Assembly (NCBI GenBank): GCA_964561475.1
Contig: CAZLPU010000008.1
Location: forward strand, 1 to 64,000
Length of the DNA: 64,000 bases
Source: CAYUYV01 sp964561475
Lineage (GTDB): Bacteria > Pseudomonadota > Alphaproteobacteria > JAJFIK01
Direction of reading: 5' to 3'
This document shows, one piece after another, positions 41,815-49,100 of the stretch. Below the pieces are notes generated by a model. It ran no database searches, had not been told where the DNA came from, and saw only the letters and a list, made by a program, of their open reading frames with translations. Position 1 is the stretch's first letter. Each line of letters opens with the position of its first letter. Both the position numbers and the translations under genes were made by a program.

Positions 41815-42612
41815 TTACATCCGCTCAAGGGGTTCCCAGGTGACGCCGTAACCGGCTTCTTCCGGGATGCGCAGGATGGATTGGCCGTCCTGTTCCTCCA
41901 CCCAGGGCTTGACCGTGACGATGGGATCGGTGCGGGCCGTGGCCAGGGCCTCCTCGACGGTGGCGGCCCGGGAGAGCTTCAGCAGGTTCATCCGTGTGGG
42001 GAAGATGATGGTCCATTTGCCCTCTTCCGCCTCCGCCAGGGCCCGGGCCGGGTTGATCCAGACGGAATCCACGCTTTCGCCGCCGTCATGGCGGGCATCG
42101 TAGTTGCTGGGGCAGCGGGCGAGATAGAAATGGGTGTCATAGCGCCGGGGCATCATGTCCGGCGTGATCCAGTGGGCATAGGGCACCAGGCAATCGAGAT
42201 CCAGGACAAGATCCGTGGCCTGCAGGAGCGCCATCATGTCCATCTGCCCGCCATGGACCGCCGTGCGGTACTCCTCCCATTGCGGAATATCCGTGGGCAG
42301 AACCCATCCCGCACCCGGCGCCTTGGCCCGGGCCAGCAGCACCCCCACTTCCTCGAAGGCCTCCCGGATCGCCCCCACCCGCAGCGCCAGCCCCTCCTCG
42401 TCCAGGGTGCCTTCATAGCGGCACAGGGCGCGCAGGGCAGGATCGGCATCCGCCTCGTCGAGCTTGCCGCCGGGAAACACCAGGGCGCCGGAGGCGAAAT
42501 CGATCTGGTGGTGGCGCACCACCATGAAGACCTCCACCCCCTCGGGGCTGTCGCGCAAAAGGAGAATCGTGGCGGATGGAACGGCGGGGCGGTTGTCGGG
42601 CTGGTCGGCCAT
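41815..42612 (-). CDS. Nudix hydrolase
   Basis: The ATG at 42612, with GAGAGGAG upstream, gives 265 residues. The Nudix box is the segment around RVGAIREAFEEVGVLLA, preceded by FASGALVFPGGKLD. The C-terminal two thirds, with RYDTHFYLARCP and VWINPARALAEAEEGKW, match larger NUDT19-like enzymes that act on CoA or nucleotide diphosphates. The substrate is unknown. It is divergent from recQ and lies about 145 bases upstream of the DUF4062-STAND gene on the same strand. Confidence 0.87.
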   Translation of the reverse strand: MADQPDNRPAVPSATILLLRDSPEGVEVFMVVRHHQIDFASGALVFPGGKLDEADADPALRALCRYEGTLDEEGLALRVGAIREAFEEVGVLLARAKAPGAGWVLPTDIPQWEEYRTAVHGGQMDMMALLQATDLVLDLDCLVPYAHWITPDMMPRRYDTHFYLARCPSNYDARHDGGESVDSVWINPARALAEAEEGKWTIIFPTRMNLLKLSRAATVEEALATARTDPIVTVKPWVEEQDGQSILRIPEEAGYGVTWEPLERM

Positions 42613-42827
42613 GGGGGCGGTCTCCTCTCGATCTTCTGCATCTTCTGCATCTTGTGCGCTGAACCGGATCGCGTGGGCGGGTTGGCGCCCCGGGCGTCTC
42701 CAGCGTTTTCCTCCATAGCTCACCACAGGGCGCCGCGATTGACCACTGCCCGAGGGCCGGGTTGGCAAAGGGGGACAGAGTCACCTATGGGGGAGGTTCG
42801 CAAAACGGGTGGAGAGCGGGGCAAGTC

Positions 42828-44714
42828 ATGGTCATGACGGACACGGGAGCGGCCTTGAGGGCTGAACCAGCCTTGAGGGCGGAAACCGCTTTGAGGCCCG
42901 AAACCGCCCTCAAACCCGAAACCGCCCTCAAACCCGAAACTGCCCTCAAAAACGTGTTCGGCCATGCGGGCTTCCGGCCGCTCCAGGACCGGATCATCCA
43001 CCATGTGGTCGCGGGCGGGGATGCCCTGGCGCTCCTGCCCACGGGAGCGGGCAAATCCCTGTGCTATCAGATCCCCGCATTGTGCCGGCCGGGCACCGCC
43101 CTGGTGATTTCTCCCCTGATCGCCCTCATGCGCAGCCAGAGCACCGCCCTGGCGGATCGTGGGGTCCGGGCGGCTGCCTTGCACGGGGACATGACCCTCG
43201 ACCAGCAGGCCCGGGTGGCCGCGCGCCTTCGGGACGGGGGGCTCGATCTTCTTTATGTATCCCCGGAGCGGGCCTGCGATCCGGGGTTCACGGACCTGTT
43301 GCGGGGGATCCGGCTGTCCCTCATCGCCATCGACGAGGCCCATTGCGTCTCCCAGTGGGGCCATGATTTCCGTCCGGCCTATCTGGATCTGCGCCGTCTG
43401 CTGAGCGCCTGCCCCGATGCCCCCCGCCTTGCCCTGACCGCCACCGCCGATCCCCGCACCCTGGATGACATCCGCCGCCAGCTCTGGCTGGAGCGGGCGA
43501 CCTTGTTCAGCGCTGGTTTCGCCCGACCCAATATCGCTCTGCAAACCCAGTACGAACCCGCCTCCCCCACCGCCAGCGTCCGGGAGGCCGTGGGCGGATG
43601 TCTTGCACCCCAGGCGGATGGAAACCGGTCAGGTGCCGCCCTGGTCTATGTGCGCTCCCGGACCCGGGCGGACCGTCTCGCCGCCGCCCTCAAGCGGGCC
43701 GGGGTGAAGGCGCTGGCCTATCACGGGGGCATGGACCGGGGGGACCGGGCCCTTGTGGAGGAGGCCTTTCTCCGGGAAGAGAGCATTGCCGTGGTTGCAA
43801 CGGTTGCCTTCGGCATGGGCATGGACCGGGGGGATGTGCGCCTTGTGGTCCATGCGGACCTGCCGGACAGTCTGGAGGCCTACTGGCAGGAGACCGGCCG
43901 GGCGGGCCGGGACGGCCACAGGGCCGAGGCCATTCTGCTCCACGGACTGCAAAGCGTGATCGGCGGTCTGCGCCGGGCCGGGCGGACGGCGGCGCCCAGT
44001 GAAGGATCCCTGTTCAGCCACCAGGGGTCCAAGCTCGATGCCATGCTACATGTGGCCGAGGCGGTCACCTGCCGGGCCGCCGGAGCCCTTGCCCTTCTGG
44101 GGGAGCCCGCACCGGAGCCCTGCGGGATCTGCGATCTGTGCCTGGAGCCGGGCCGGTTGAGGAACGGAAGCGAGGCGGCCCTCCGGGTGCTGCAAATCCT
44201 GGCGGATGCGCCGGACGGGATCGGACCTTCCGCACTCCAGCGTATCATGACCGGCGACCATGATCTGCAAACGGAGGGTGTGGATCTGCCGTCCCTCCTG
44301 CGCCAGATGCTGGTCAAGCACCTGATCCTGCCTGCGCACGCCACCACCAGCGCCCTGTGCGTCACGGACCGGGGGCGGGATCATCTCTCAGCACGCCTGC
44401 CCTTCATGGTCCGCAGCACTGGGTTCAAGCCCACTCCCGAAAAGGATCGGACCAGGGTGCCGGGTGAAAAAAAGCCGGGCAAGGGCGACGGAGCGTCCCT
44501 TGAGGCACGCTTGCGCACCCTGCGCCAGGATCTGGCCACCCGATGCGCTGTGCCGCCCGCGATGATATTCCACGACCGGACCCTGGCGGCCCTGTCCCGC
44601 ACACCGCCCGGGGACCTTGCCGCTCTCGCCGCGATTCCGGGCATGACACCATCACGGTGCGAACGGTATGGCGCGGCCATCCTGTCGGCACTGGCCGGGA
44701 CCAACACGGATTGA
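42828..44714 (+). CDS. recQ: RecQ family ATP-dependent DNA helicase
   Basis: The ATG at 42828 follows GGAGAGCGGGG and gives 628 residues; a start at 42762 is also possible. The N terminus carries six hexapeptide repeats (AL-R/K-x-E-T type) from an 18-base minisatellite. Helicase motifs are intact: LLPTGAGKSLCYQIP (I), IDEAHCVSQWGHDFRP (II plus the aromatic loop), ALTATA (III), YHGGMDRGDR and QETGRAGRDG (VI). The zinc site is C-x16-C-x2-C-x2-C ending CGICDLC. An HRDC-like domain is at the C terminus. It unwinds DNA during repair and recombination. Confidence 0.9.
   Translation: MVMTDTGAALRAEPALRAETALRPETALKPETALKPETALKNVFGHAGFRPLQDRIIHHVVAGGDALALLPTGAGKSLCYQIPALCRPGTALVISPLIALMRSQSTALADRGVRAAALHGDMTLDQQARVAARLRDGGLDLLYVSPERACDPGFTDLLRGIRLSLIAIDEAHCVSQWGHDFRPAYLDLRRLLSACPDAPRLALTATADPRTLDDIRRQLWLERATLFSAGFARPNIALQTQYEPASPTASVREAVGGCLAPQADGNRSGAALVYVRSRTRADRLAAALKRAGVKALAYHGGMDRGDRALVEEAFLREESIAVVATVAFGMGMDRGDVRLVVHADLPDSLEAYWQETGRAGRDGHRAEAILLHGLQSVIGGLRRAGRTAAPSEGSLFSHQGSKLDAMLHVAEAVTCRAAGALALLGEPAPEPCGICDLCLEPGRLRNGSEAALRVLQILADAPDGIGPSALQRIMTGDHDLQTEGVDLPSLLRQMLVKHLILPAHATTSALCVTDRGRDHLSARLPFMVRSTGFKPTPEKDRTRVPGEKKPGKGDGASLEARLRTLRQDLATRCAVPPAMIFHDRTLAALSRTPPGDLAALAAIPGMTPSRCERYGAAILSALAGTNTD
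42852..42950. repeat. 18-bp minisatellite at the 5' end of recQ, about 5.5 units
   Basis: Units start at 42852, 42870, 42888, 42906, 42924 and 42942. The copies at 42906 and 42924 differ by one base. Each encodes a hexapeptide of the form ALKPET. The unit is in frame, so copy-number changes would lengthen or shorten the RecQ N terminus without a frameshift. Confidence 0.9.
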
Positions 44715-44768
44715 GCGGATGCCGGCCCGCGACTTGGCGCTCCCCCCACAGATGATCCGGGTGTTACC

Positions 44769-45971
44769 TTAAGCGGCGGCGGTCTTCTCGCCCAGCTTGG
44801 TCTTGACCTCGCCTGCCCGGATGGTGAGCACGTCAACATCGCTCATGGTCTGATCCACATACATGGATGTGAGATCGCAATCGGACGCGACGGAGGACAG
44901 ACGTTCAACCATCTTGGTCACCTTGTCGGAAATCTCCACCACGCTTTGCGCGATCTGGCCCGTCGCGGCATTCTGTTCACCGATGGAGGTGTTGGCTTGG
45001 CTCACGGACTGATCCGTGCCCGCGATTTTCTCGGAAACCGCATCGATCTGGGTGATGACGGACCCGACGGACTCGTGAATTTCCTCGATGCTGGAATGGA
45101 TGTGTTCCGTTGCCTTTGCGGTATCGGCGGCAAGCTTCTTGACCTCGCTGGCCACCACGGCGAAGCCCCGCCCCGCTTCCCCGGCCCTGGCCGCCTCTAT
45201 GGTGGCATTGAGGGCCAGAAGATTGGTCTGGCTGGCGATAGCTTTGATGATTTCCAGCACTTCCCCGACGGTTGCCGCCCGTTCGGCCAATTGTCCGACC
45301 TGCCCCTTGGCTGTGTCCGTAGCCTGACGGGCCTCTTCGGAATAGGCCTTGAGGTAGTCCATGGTTTCGCTGACCGTGCTCGATGTGACCGCCAGTTCCT
45401 GGGAGGCGGCGGCGATCAGGCTCAGGTCATGGGACACCGCGTCGGCCACTTCGCTCACTTCCGCAACATTGACCGCCGTATTGGTGGCCACTTCCGCCAT
45501 TTTATGGGAGGTCCTGGTGATTTCCCCGGCGGAGGCGACCATGGAGTCCAGGCCATCTTCCGCGATCGCGGATACGGAATGACGGACACTGGAGCCCTCA
45601 ATGGCCCCGGCTCCCGAATTGTTCTGGCCGGAGGGAATGTCCGGACTCGACACTTCATCCGAACCACTTGTGCCATCAGGGCTGCTTGAATGATCCCCTT
45701 GGGGAATGCTGCGATCCTGGAGCTCGCGGATCGTTAGACCGATCAGCCCGCGGATCTGGGCCGGACCGAGACCTTTTCTGGAACCGCTGATATTCGCCCA
45801 CCACGCCCCGCGATCCGGTATCAACTGGATCAGGGCATCATCAAGACCGTCCCGGCCGGCATCCATCAATGTGCACAGCACTGACCGGGCGTCGCCGGCG
45901 GGTTCAGCCTGCCCCTGGTCCGGTCCATTCCGCGCACCGGCGGACGGTTCGTTCATGGTGGCCAGAGTCAT
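44769..45971 (-). CDS. Soluble methyl-accepting chemotaxis protein next to PYP
   Basis: The ATG at 45971 follows GGGGAG at seven bases, giving 400 residues. There are no transmembrane helices and no recognised PAS, GAF or ligand domain. Residues 28-95 form an unassigned helical region with RGAWWAN (55-61); a Ser/Gly/Asp-rich linker spans about 90-130. The signalling domain runs from about 135 to 395 with the hairpin tip at 246-275 (IASQTNLLALNATIEAARAG), which contacts CheA and CheW. It lies downstream of the PYP gene on the same strand. PYP is thought to steer light-avoidance swimming in Halorhodospira, so this protein is a good candidate for its transducer, which is inference. Confidence 0.88.
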   Translation of the reverse strand: MTLATMNEPSAGARNGPDQGQAEPAGDARSVLCTLMDAGRDGLDDALIQLIPDRGAWWANISGSRKGLGPAQIRGLIGLTIRELQDRSIPQGDHSSSPDGTSGSDEVSSPDIPSGQNNSGAGAIEGSSVRHSVSAIAEDGLDSMVASAGEITRTSHKMAEVATNTAVNVAEVSEVADAVSHDLSLIAAASQELAVTSSTVSETMDYLKAYSEEARQATDTAKGQVGQLAERAATVGEVLEIIKAIASQTNLLALNATIEAARAGEAGRGFAVVASEVKKLAADTAKATEHIHSSIEEIHESVGSVITQIDAVSEKIAGTDQSVSQANTSIGEQNAATGQIAQSVVEISDKVTKMVERLSSVASDCDLTSMYVDQTMSDVDVLTIRAGEVKTKLGEKTAAA

Positions 45972-46084
45972 GGTGACGCTCCCCGATACAAGTATGGCGT
46001 TCCCGGCGGATCCCAACCAAAGGACAGGAAAAGCCGTCATCAGACGGTCAGTATCCATGCATACGGGAAAAATTCAGCCCCTCG

Positions 46085-46107
46085 CGGCGGAGGCGATGCC
46101 TCCGCCG
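46085..46107. terminator. Perfect hairpin between the PYP gene and the chemotaxis gene
   Basis: CGGCGGAGGC (46085-46094) and GCCTCCGCCG (46098-46107) form a ten-base-pair stem with loop GAT. The T-rich tail (TCTTTTTTGTTTT) lies on the rightward side, so as an intrinsic terminator it works best for rightward transcripts. For the leftward PYP transcript it may act as a partial terminator or a 3' end protecting hairpin. Confidence 0.6.
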
Positions 46108-46144
46108 GTGTCTTTTTTGTTTTAGCTTCTGGAACGGAAGCGGA

Positions 46145-46522
46145 TCACAGACGCTTGACGAAGATCCAGTAACGGTCCTTCAGGGTGGCGCTCTTCATGT
46201 GCACCTGCACCTTGGTCGGGGTCATGTTGTAGTCGAAGGTCCACTCGAACAGGGAGTTCAGCTTGCCCTGGCGTACGCCGTCTTCAAACTTGCCGCGGAA
46301 CTCCGGCTGGTTCGTGCAGGGAGCAACGTCGGTGAAGAAGTTCTTGCCGATCACGGACTTGGGGTCACGGCCGGTAATGTCACCCTCGACGGCATTGTAG
46401 GCGATGATGTTGCCATCGGCGTCCAGCTGGACGGCACCGAATGCAAGCTCATCGAGCTGGCTTTCGGACAGATTGGCGAGGGAGTTGGCGATATCGTCAG
46501 AGGCAAAAGCGACCATTTCCAT
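46145..46522 (-). CDS. pyp: Photoactive yellow protein (PYP)
   Basis: This is 125 residues, exactly the length of the Halorhodospira halophila protein and strongly similar along its whole length (EGDITGRDP, VIGKNFFTDVAPC, FDYNMTPTKVQVHM, YWIFVKRL). It is a PAS-fold blue-light sensor that binds p-coumaric acid as a thioester. All active-site residues are present: Tyr42, Glu46, Thr50, Arg52 and Cys69, the chromophore attachment site. A very good ribosome site, AAGGAG, lies before the ATG. No tyrosine ammonia lyase or p-coumarate-CoA ligase gene lies next to it, so chromophore supply must come from elsewhere. It precedes a soluble chemotaxis transducer. Confidence 0.97.
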   Translation of the reverse strand: MEMVAFASDDIANSLANLSESQLDELAFGAVQLDADGNIIAYNAVEGDITGRDPKSVIGKNFFTDVAPCTNQPEFRGKFEDGVRQGKLNSLFEWTFDYNMTPTKVQVHMKSATLKDRYWIFVKRL

Positions 46523-46545
46523 GGCGTTTTCTCCTTAAGAGGTCT

Positions 46546-46574
46546 GTTACACACTTGTGCGGGTTGCGTTGCAA
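46546..46574 (-). promoter_or_regulatory. Possible sigma-70-type promoter of the PYP gene
   Basis: Read leftward: TTGCAA (46574-46569), a 17-base spacer, then TGTAAC (46551-46546), each matching four of six consensus bases. The AAGGAG site and the PYP start follow closely. The -35 element lies within the perfect palindrome CGTTGCAACG (46567-46576), which could bind a regulator. Confidence 0.35.
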
Positions 46575-46747
46575 CGGTCACCCGATCAACCCGGGCCGAC
46601 TGTGCGGCACCACTCTTAAGAACCGGTTGGCATGCGTCAGATTGTGCATTTTTTGCTGAGTGGGTCCCTTTTCGAAAGTTGAATGCGGACTCAGCCCATG
46701 GACCAGACGACCCGGCTGGCGCCCCTGGCCCGCGGGTGGCATGAGGT

Positions 46748-47239
46748 CTAAATTTCCGGGAACAGATACTTGAAATTGTCCCGGTCCCGCATGCCAGGAT
46801 AGCTGTGGAGCAGCAGAGTGAGCGCCTGCTTGCGGAACCGCCCGAAGGTCTGAAGGAAGCCCTCGGCATCGCCGCACAGAGCAAAATTCTCCGCATGCCG
46901 ATAAAATACCTTGTCCACATAGATCCTGTCCCTTTTCCTCAGCAGGCAAATGGACAGGTTCTCAAGCGCATTGGCCCGGTGGATCAGGGTGTCCGGATGG
47001 AACATGCAGGCGGTGATCCCCGCGGACATCTCACACAGGAACGTATACAGATCAGCTTCGAACTGGAGCCGGTTCTGTCCGTGGGACATGATAATGGGGC
47101 TGTTCCCGGGTAGCAGGCCGGATGCTTCGGGCATGGTCGCGGCCTTTGCGGAAAAATCCACCGACCACTGGGTCTCGGCAACCTGATTGCGCCTGAATGG
47201 GGGCTTGAAGCTTGGAATGGGTTCGCGCGTTGCAATCAT
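46748..47239 (-). CDS. Unrecognised protein upstream of the PYP gene
   Basis: This is 163 residues with ATG at 47239 preceded by AAAGGA. The composition is balanced, with several Cys, His and aromatic residues: LYTFLCEMSAGITACMFHPD (about 66-85), ENLSICLLRKRDRIYVDKV and FRKQALTLLLHSYPGM. It is predicted mostly helical, with no signal peptide or membrane helix. I do not recognise the family. It is on the same strand as the PYP gene, 225 bases upstream of it, and divergent from the ECF sigma gene. A role in light signalling is possible only by position. Confidence 0.7.
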   Translation of the reverse strand: MIATREPIPSFKPPFRRNQVAETQWSVDFSAKAATMPEASGLLPGNSPIIMSHGQNRLQFEADLYTFLCEMSAGITACMFHPDTLIHRANALENLSICLLRKRDRIYVDKVFYRHAENFALCGDAEGFLQTFGRFRKQALTLLLHSYPGMRDRDNFKYLFPEI

Positions 47240-47610
47240 AAGTTACAATCCTTTCGTAATACACAGATTTCCTGTCACCCTGCGTGGCGTGGCCATGCTG
47301 GGTGCGCGCTCTCTGGGCAGTGGAGGAGACGGGCGCCAGGATTGCTGGGTTGCACGGATTGAGATTAATGATTGGTAACCTTCTCGAGTTTGGAGATGGT
47401 ACCCCGAATGAATGGGGCGGGTGTGTGATCTACACGCCATAGCTGGCCGGTCCTGGGCATGATCGTGAGCACGCCGGGACACAGGCGAATTCCGGAAGCG
47501 CAGGAGGGGACCGCAGCAGGTTTCGGCACCTCCAAAGCGCCGGATGCGGGCCTTGACCCATCAGCGGATTTATGGCGAGTGCTCGCTACTGATTTAATAT
47601 CTCAACTGTG
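47240..47610. other. Divergent intergenic region before the ECF sigma gene
   Basis: These 370 bases separate the unknown PYP-neighbour gene from the sigma-factor gene. No gene is supported. An AT-richer patch (TTTAATAT, 47593-47600) just before the sigma start could be a -10 element, and GGTAACC/GGTACC short palindromes lie near 47376-47402. Nothing firmer is visible. Confidence 0.5.
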
Positions 47611-48219
47611 ATGGCCATAATGAACAACACCCAGACGGCCTACCTGCTGGGCCGCATCGCGCTGAGGGACCGTCGCGCTTTTGATGAGCTTTACGATGTC
47701 GTCTCGCCGTTTCTACTCGGCGTGTGCATCCGGATCCTCAAGGACCGGCAGGAGGCGGAAGACGCCCTGCAGGAGAGCTTCATCAAGATCTGGAACAAAG
47801 CCTCGGCTTTCTCCCAGCGCGAAGCGTCCGCCTTGGCATGGATCGCGTCCGTGGCGCGCAACACGTCCATTGACCGCCTCCGGACCATGCGCACGGTCCC
47901 GGTCGATGATGAGCGGTTCGCGGAATTGGAAGATCCTGACCAGTCCGCCGAGGATCGTCTGATGGATGCAGACAATGCGCGGATGCTGATGGAATGTCTC
48001 GATGAACTGGAACCCAAGCAGGCGTCTGCCGTGCGCATGGCTTATTTTACCGGGCGGACCTATGCGGATCTTGCCCGGGGCATGGAAACGCCTTTGGGGA
48101 CGGTGAAAAGCTGGGTCCACCGCAGTCTGAACAAGTTGCGCAACTGCCTCGACCCCTCACGCAACGGCGATGACCCGGGCCCGCAAATGCATGACGCCCA
48201 GCGGCATGAACCGGTCTGA
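47611..48219 (+). CDS. ECF-family RNA polymerase sigma factor (SigK-like)
   Basis: This is about 202 residues; the start is uncertain because neither ATG (47611 or 47620) has a clear ribosome site. Region 2 is IALRDRRAFDELYDVVSP to DALQESFIKIWNKA. Region 4 is ARMLMECLDELEPKQASAVR to LGTVKSWVHRSLNKLRN, including the HTH. ECF factors direct RNA polymerase to stress genes when released by an anti-sigma factor. Here the RskA-type gene follows by 95 bases on the same strand, the usual pair. Confidence 0.9.
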   Translation: MAIMNNTQTAYLLGRIALRDRRAFDELYDVVSPFLLGVCIRILKDRQEAEDALQESFIKIWNKASAFSQREASALAWIASVARNTSIDRLRTMRTVPVDDERFAELEDPDQSAEDRLMDADNARMLMECLDELEPKQASAVRMAYFTGRTYADLARGMETPLGTVKSWVHRSLNKLRNCLDPSRNGDDPGPQMHDAQRHEPV

Positions 48220-48314
48220 GCGACGGTAACAACCCACGACAGAGGCTGTTTCCCGCCCGGCACCTCTTTTTACCGGACACGGACGGTCACTGCGATCAAG
48301 GCTAGAGTGCGGAC

Positions 48315-49007
48315 ATGGAAGACGACAGGCAGACCGGCGACCCCGCCTCGATCATGGCCGGGGAATATGTGCTGGGTGTTCTTTCTGCGGAAGAGCGCCG
48401 GGATGTGGAGCGGCGTCTGGAGCGCGACCCCCGCCTCGCCCGGGAGGTGGATTTCTGGACCCACCGGTTCGCACCCCTGCTGAATGCCATCCCCCTCGCC
48501 CGCCCGTCCATGGTCCTGAAAGAGGAACTGATGGAGCGCCTGTTCGGACGGGAAGCCCCGCGCCGGCGGCGGCGGGGCGGGCTGTTCCAGTGGCAGATCC
48601 TCGCCGCCTGCGCCTCTGCCGTGGCGATTGTCGCCGTCGGCGCGCTCAGCCTCGCGGTGCTGCGCCAGGAACCCGCCGCCCCCGTGGCCATCATGGCGTC
48701 CGCCGGAGAACAGCCGGCCTTCCTGGTGCGTCTGAATCCGGACTTCGAGACCCTGGAAATTCTCAATGCGGATCTGGAGACCGATGGGCGGGACCCGGAA
48801 CTGTGGGTGGTGCCCGAAGGCGAACAACCCAGCTCTCTCGGCCTGATCCGGCCTGCGGGTAACACCTTCGTCGCCCTGGACGATGACATTCGTAACAAGC
48901 TGGCCACGGGTGTGACGCTTGCGGTCAGCCTGGAGCCGCCGGGCGGTTCACCGACCGGCCAGCCCACGGGACCCATCGTCGTGACCGGACAGGTCCAAGT
49001 CCTGTAA
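48315..49007 (+). CDS. RskA-type anti-sigma factor
   Basis: This is 230 residues. An N-terminal cytosolic anti-sigma part (AGEYVLGVLSAEERRDVERRL) precedes one membrane helix (ILAACASAVAIVAVGALSLAVL, about 95-117) and the RskA periplasmic domain, with ELWVVPEGEQPSSLGLI. It would hold the ECF sigma encoded upstream until envelope or periplasmic stress triggers cleavage or release. No zinc-binding anti-sigma motif (HxxxCxxC) is present. A terminator follows. Confidence 0.88.
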   Translation: MEDDRQTGDPASIMAGEYVLGVLSAEERRDVERRLERDPRLAREVDFWTHRFAPLLNAIPLARPSMVLKEELMERLFGREAPRRRRRGGLFQWQILAACASAVAIVAVGALSLAVLRQEPAAPVAIMASAGEQPAFLVRLNPDFETLEILNADLETDGRDPELWVVPEGEQPSSLGLIRPAGNTFVALDDDIRNKLATGVTLAVSLEPPGGSPTGQPTGPIVVTGQVQVL

Positions 49008-49033
49008 CGGAAACGATCACCTTACGGATGAAA

Positions 49034-49057
49034 GAAGGGGCCGGGATCGGCCCCTTC
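49034..49057 (+). terminator. Terminator after the anti-sigma gene
   Basis: GAAGGGGCCG (49034-49043) pairs perfectly with CGGCCCCTTC (49048-49057) across a GGAT loop, followed by a short CCTTTAAT tract. It lies 27 bases after the anti-sigma stop and before the convergent malic enzyme gene. Confidence 0.7.
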
Positions 49058-49100
49058 CCTTTAATGGCCCCTGTACCGGCCCCTTTACCGGCGAACGCTG

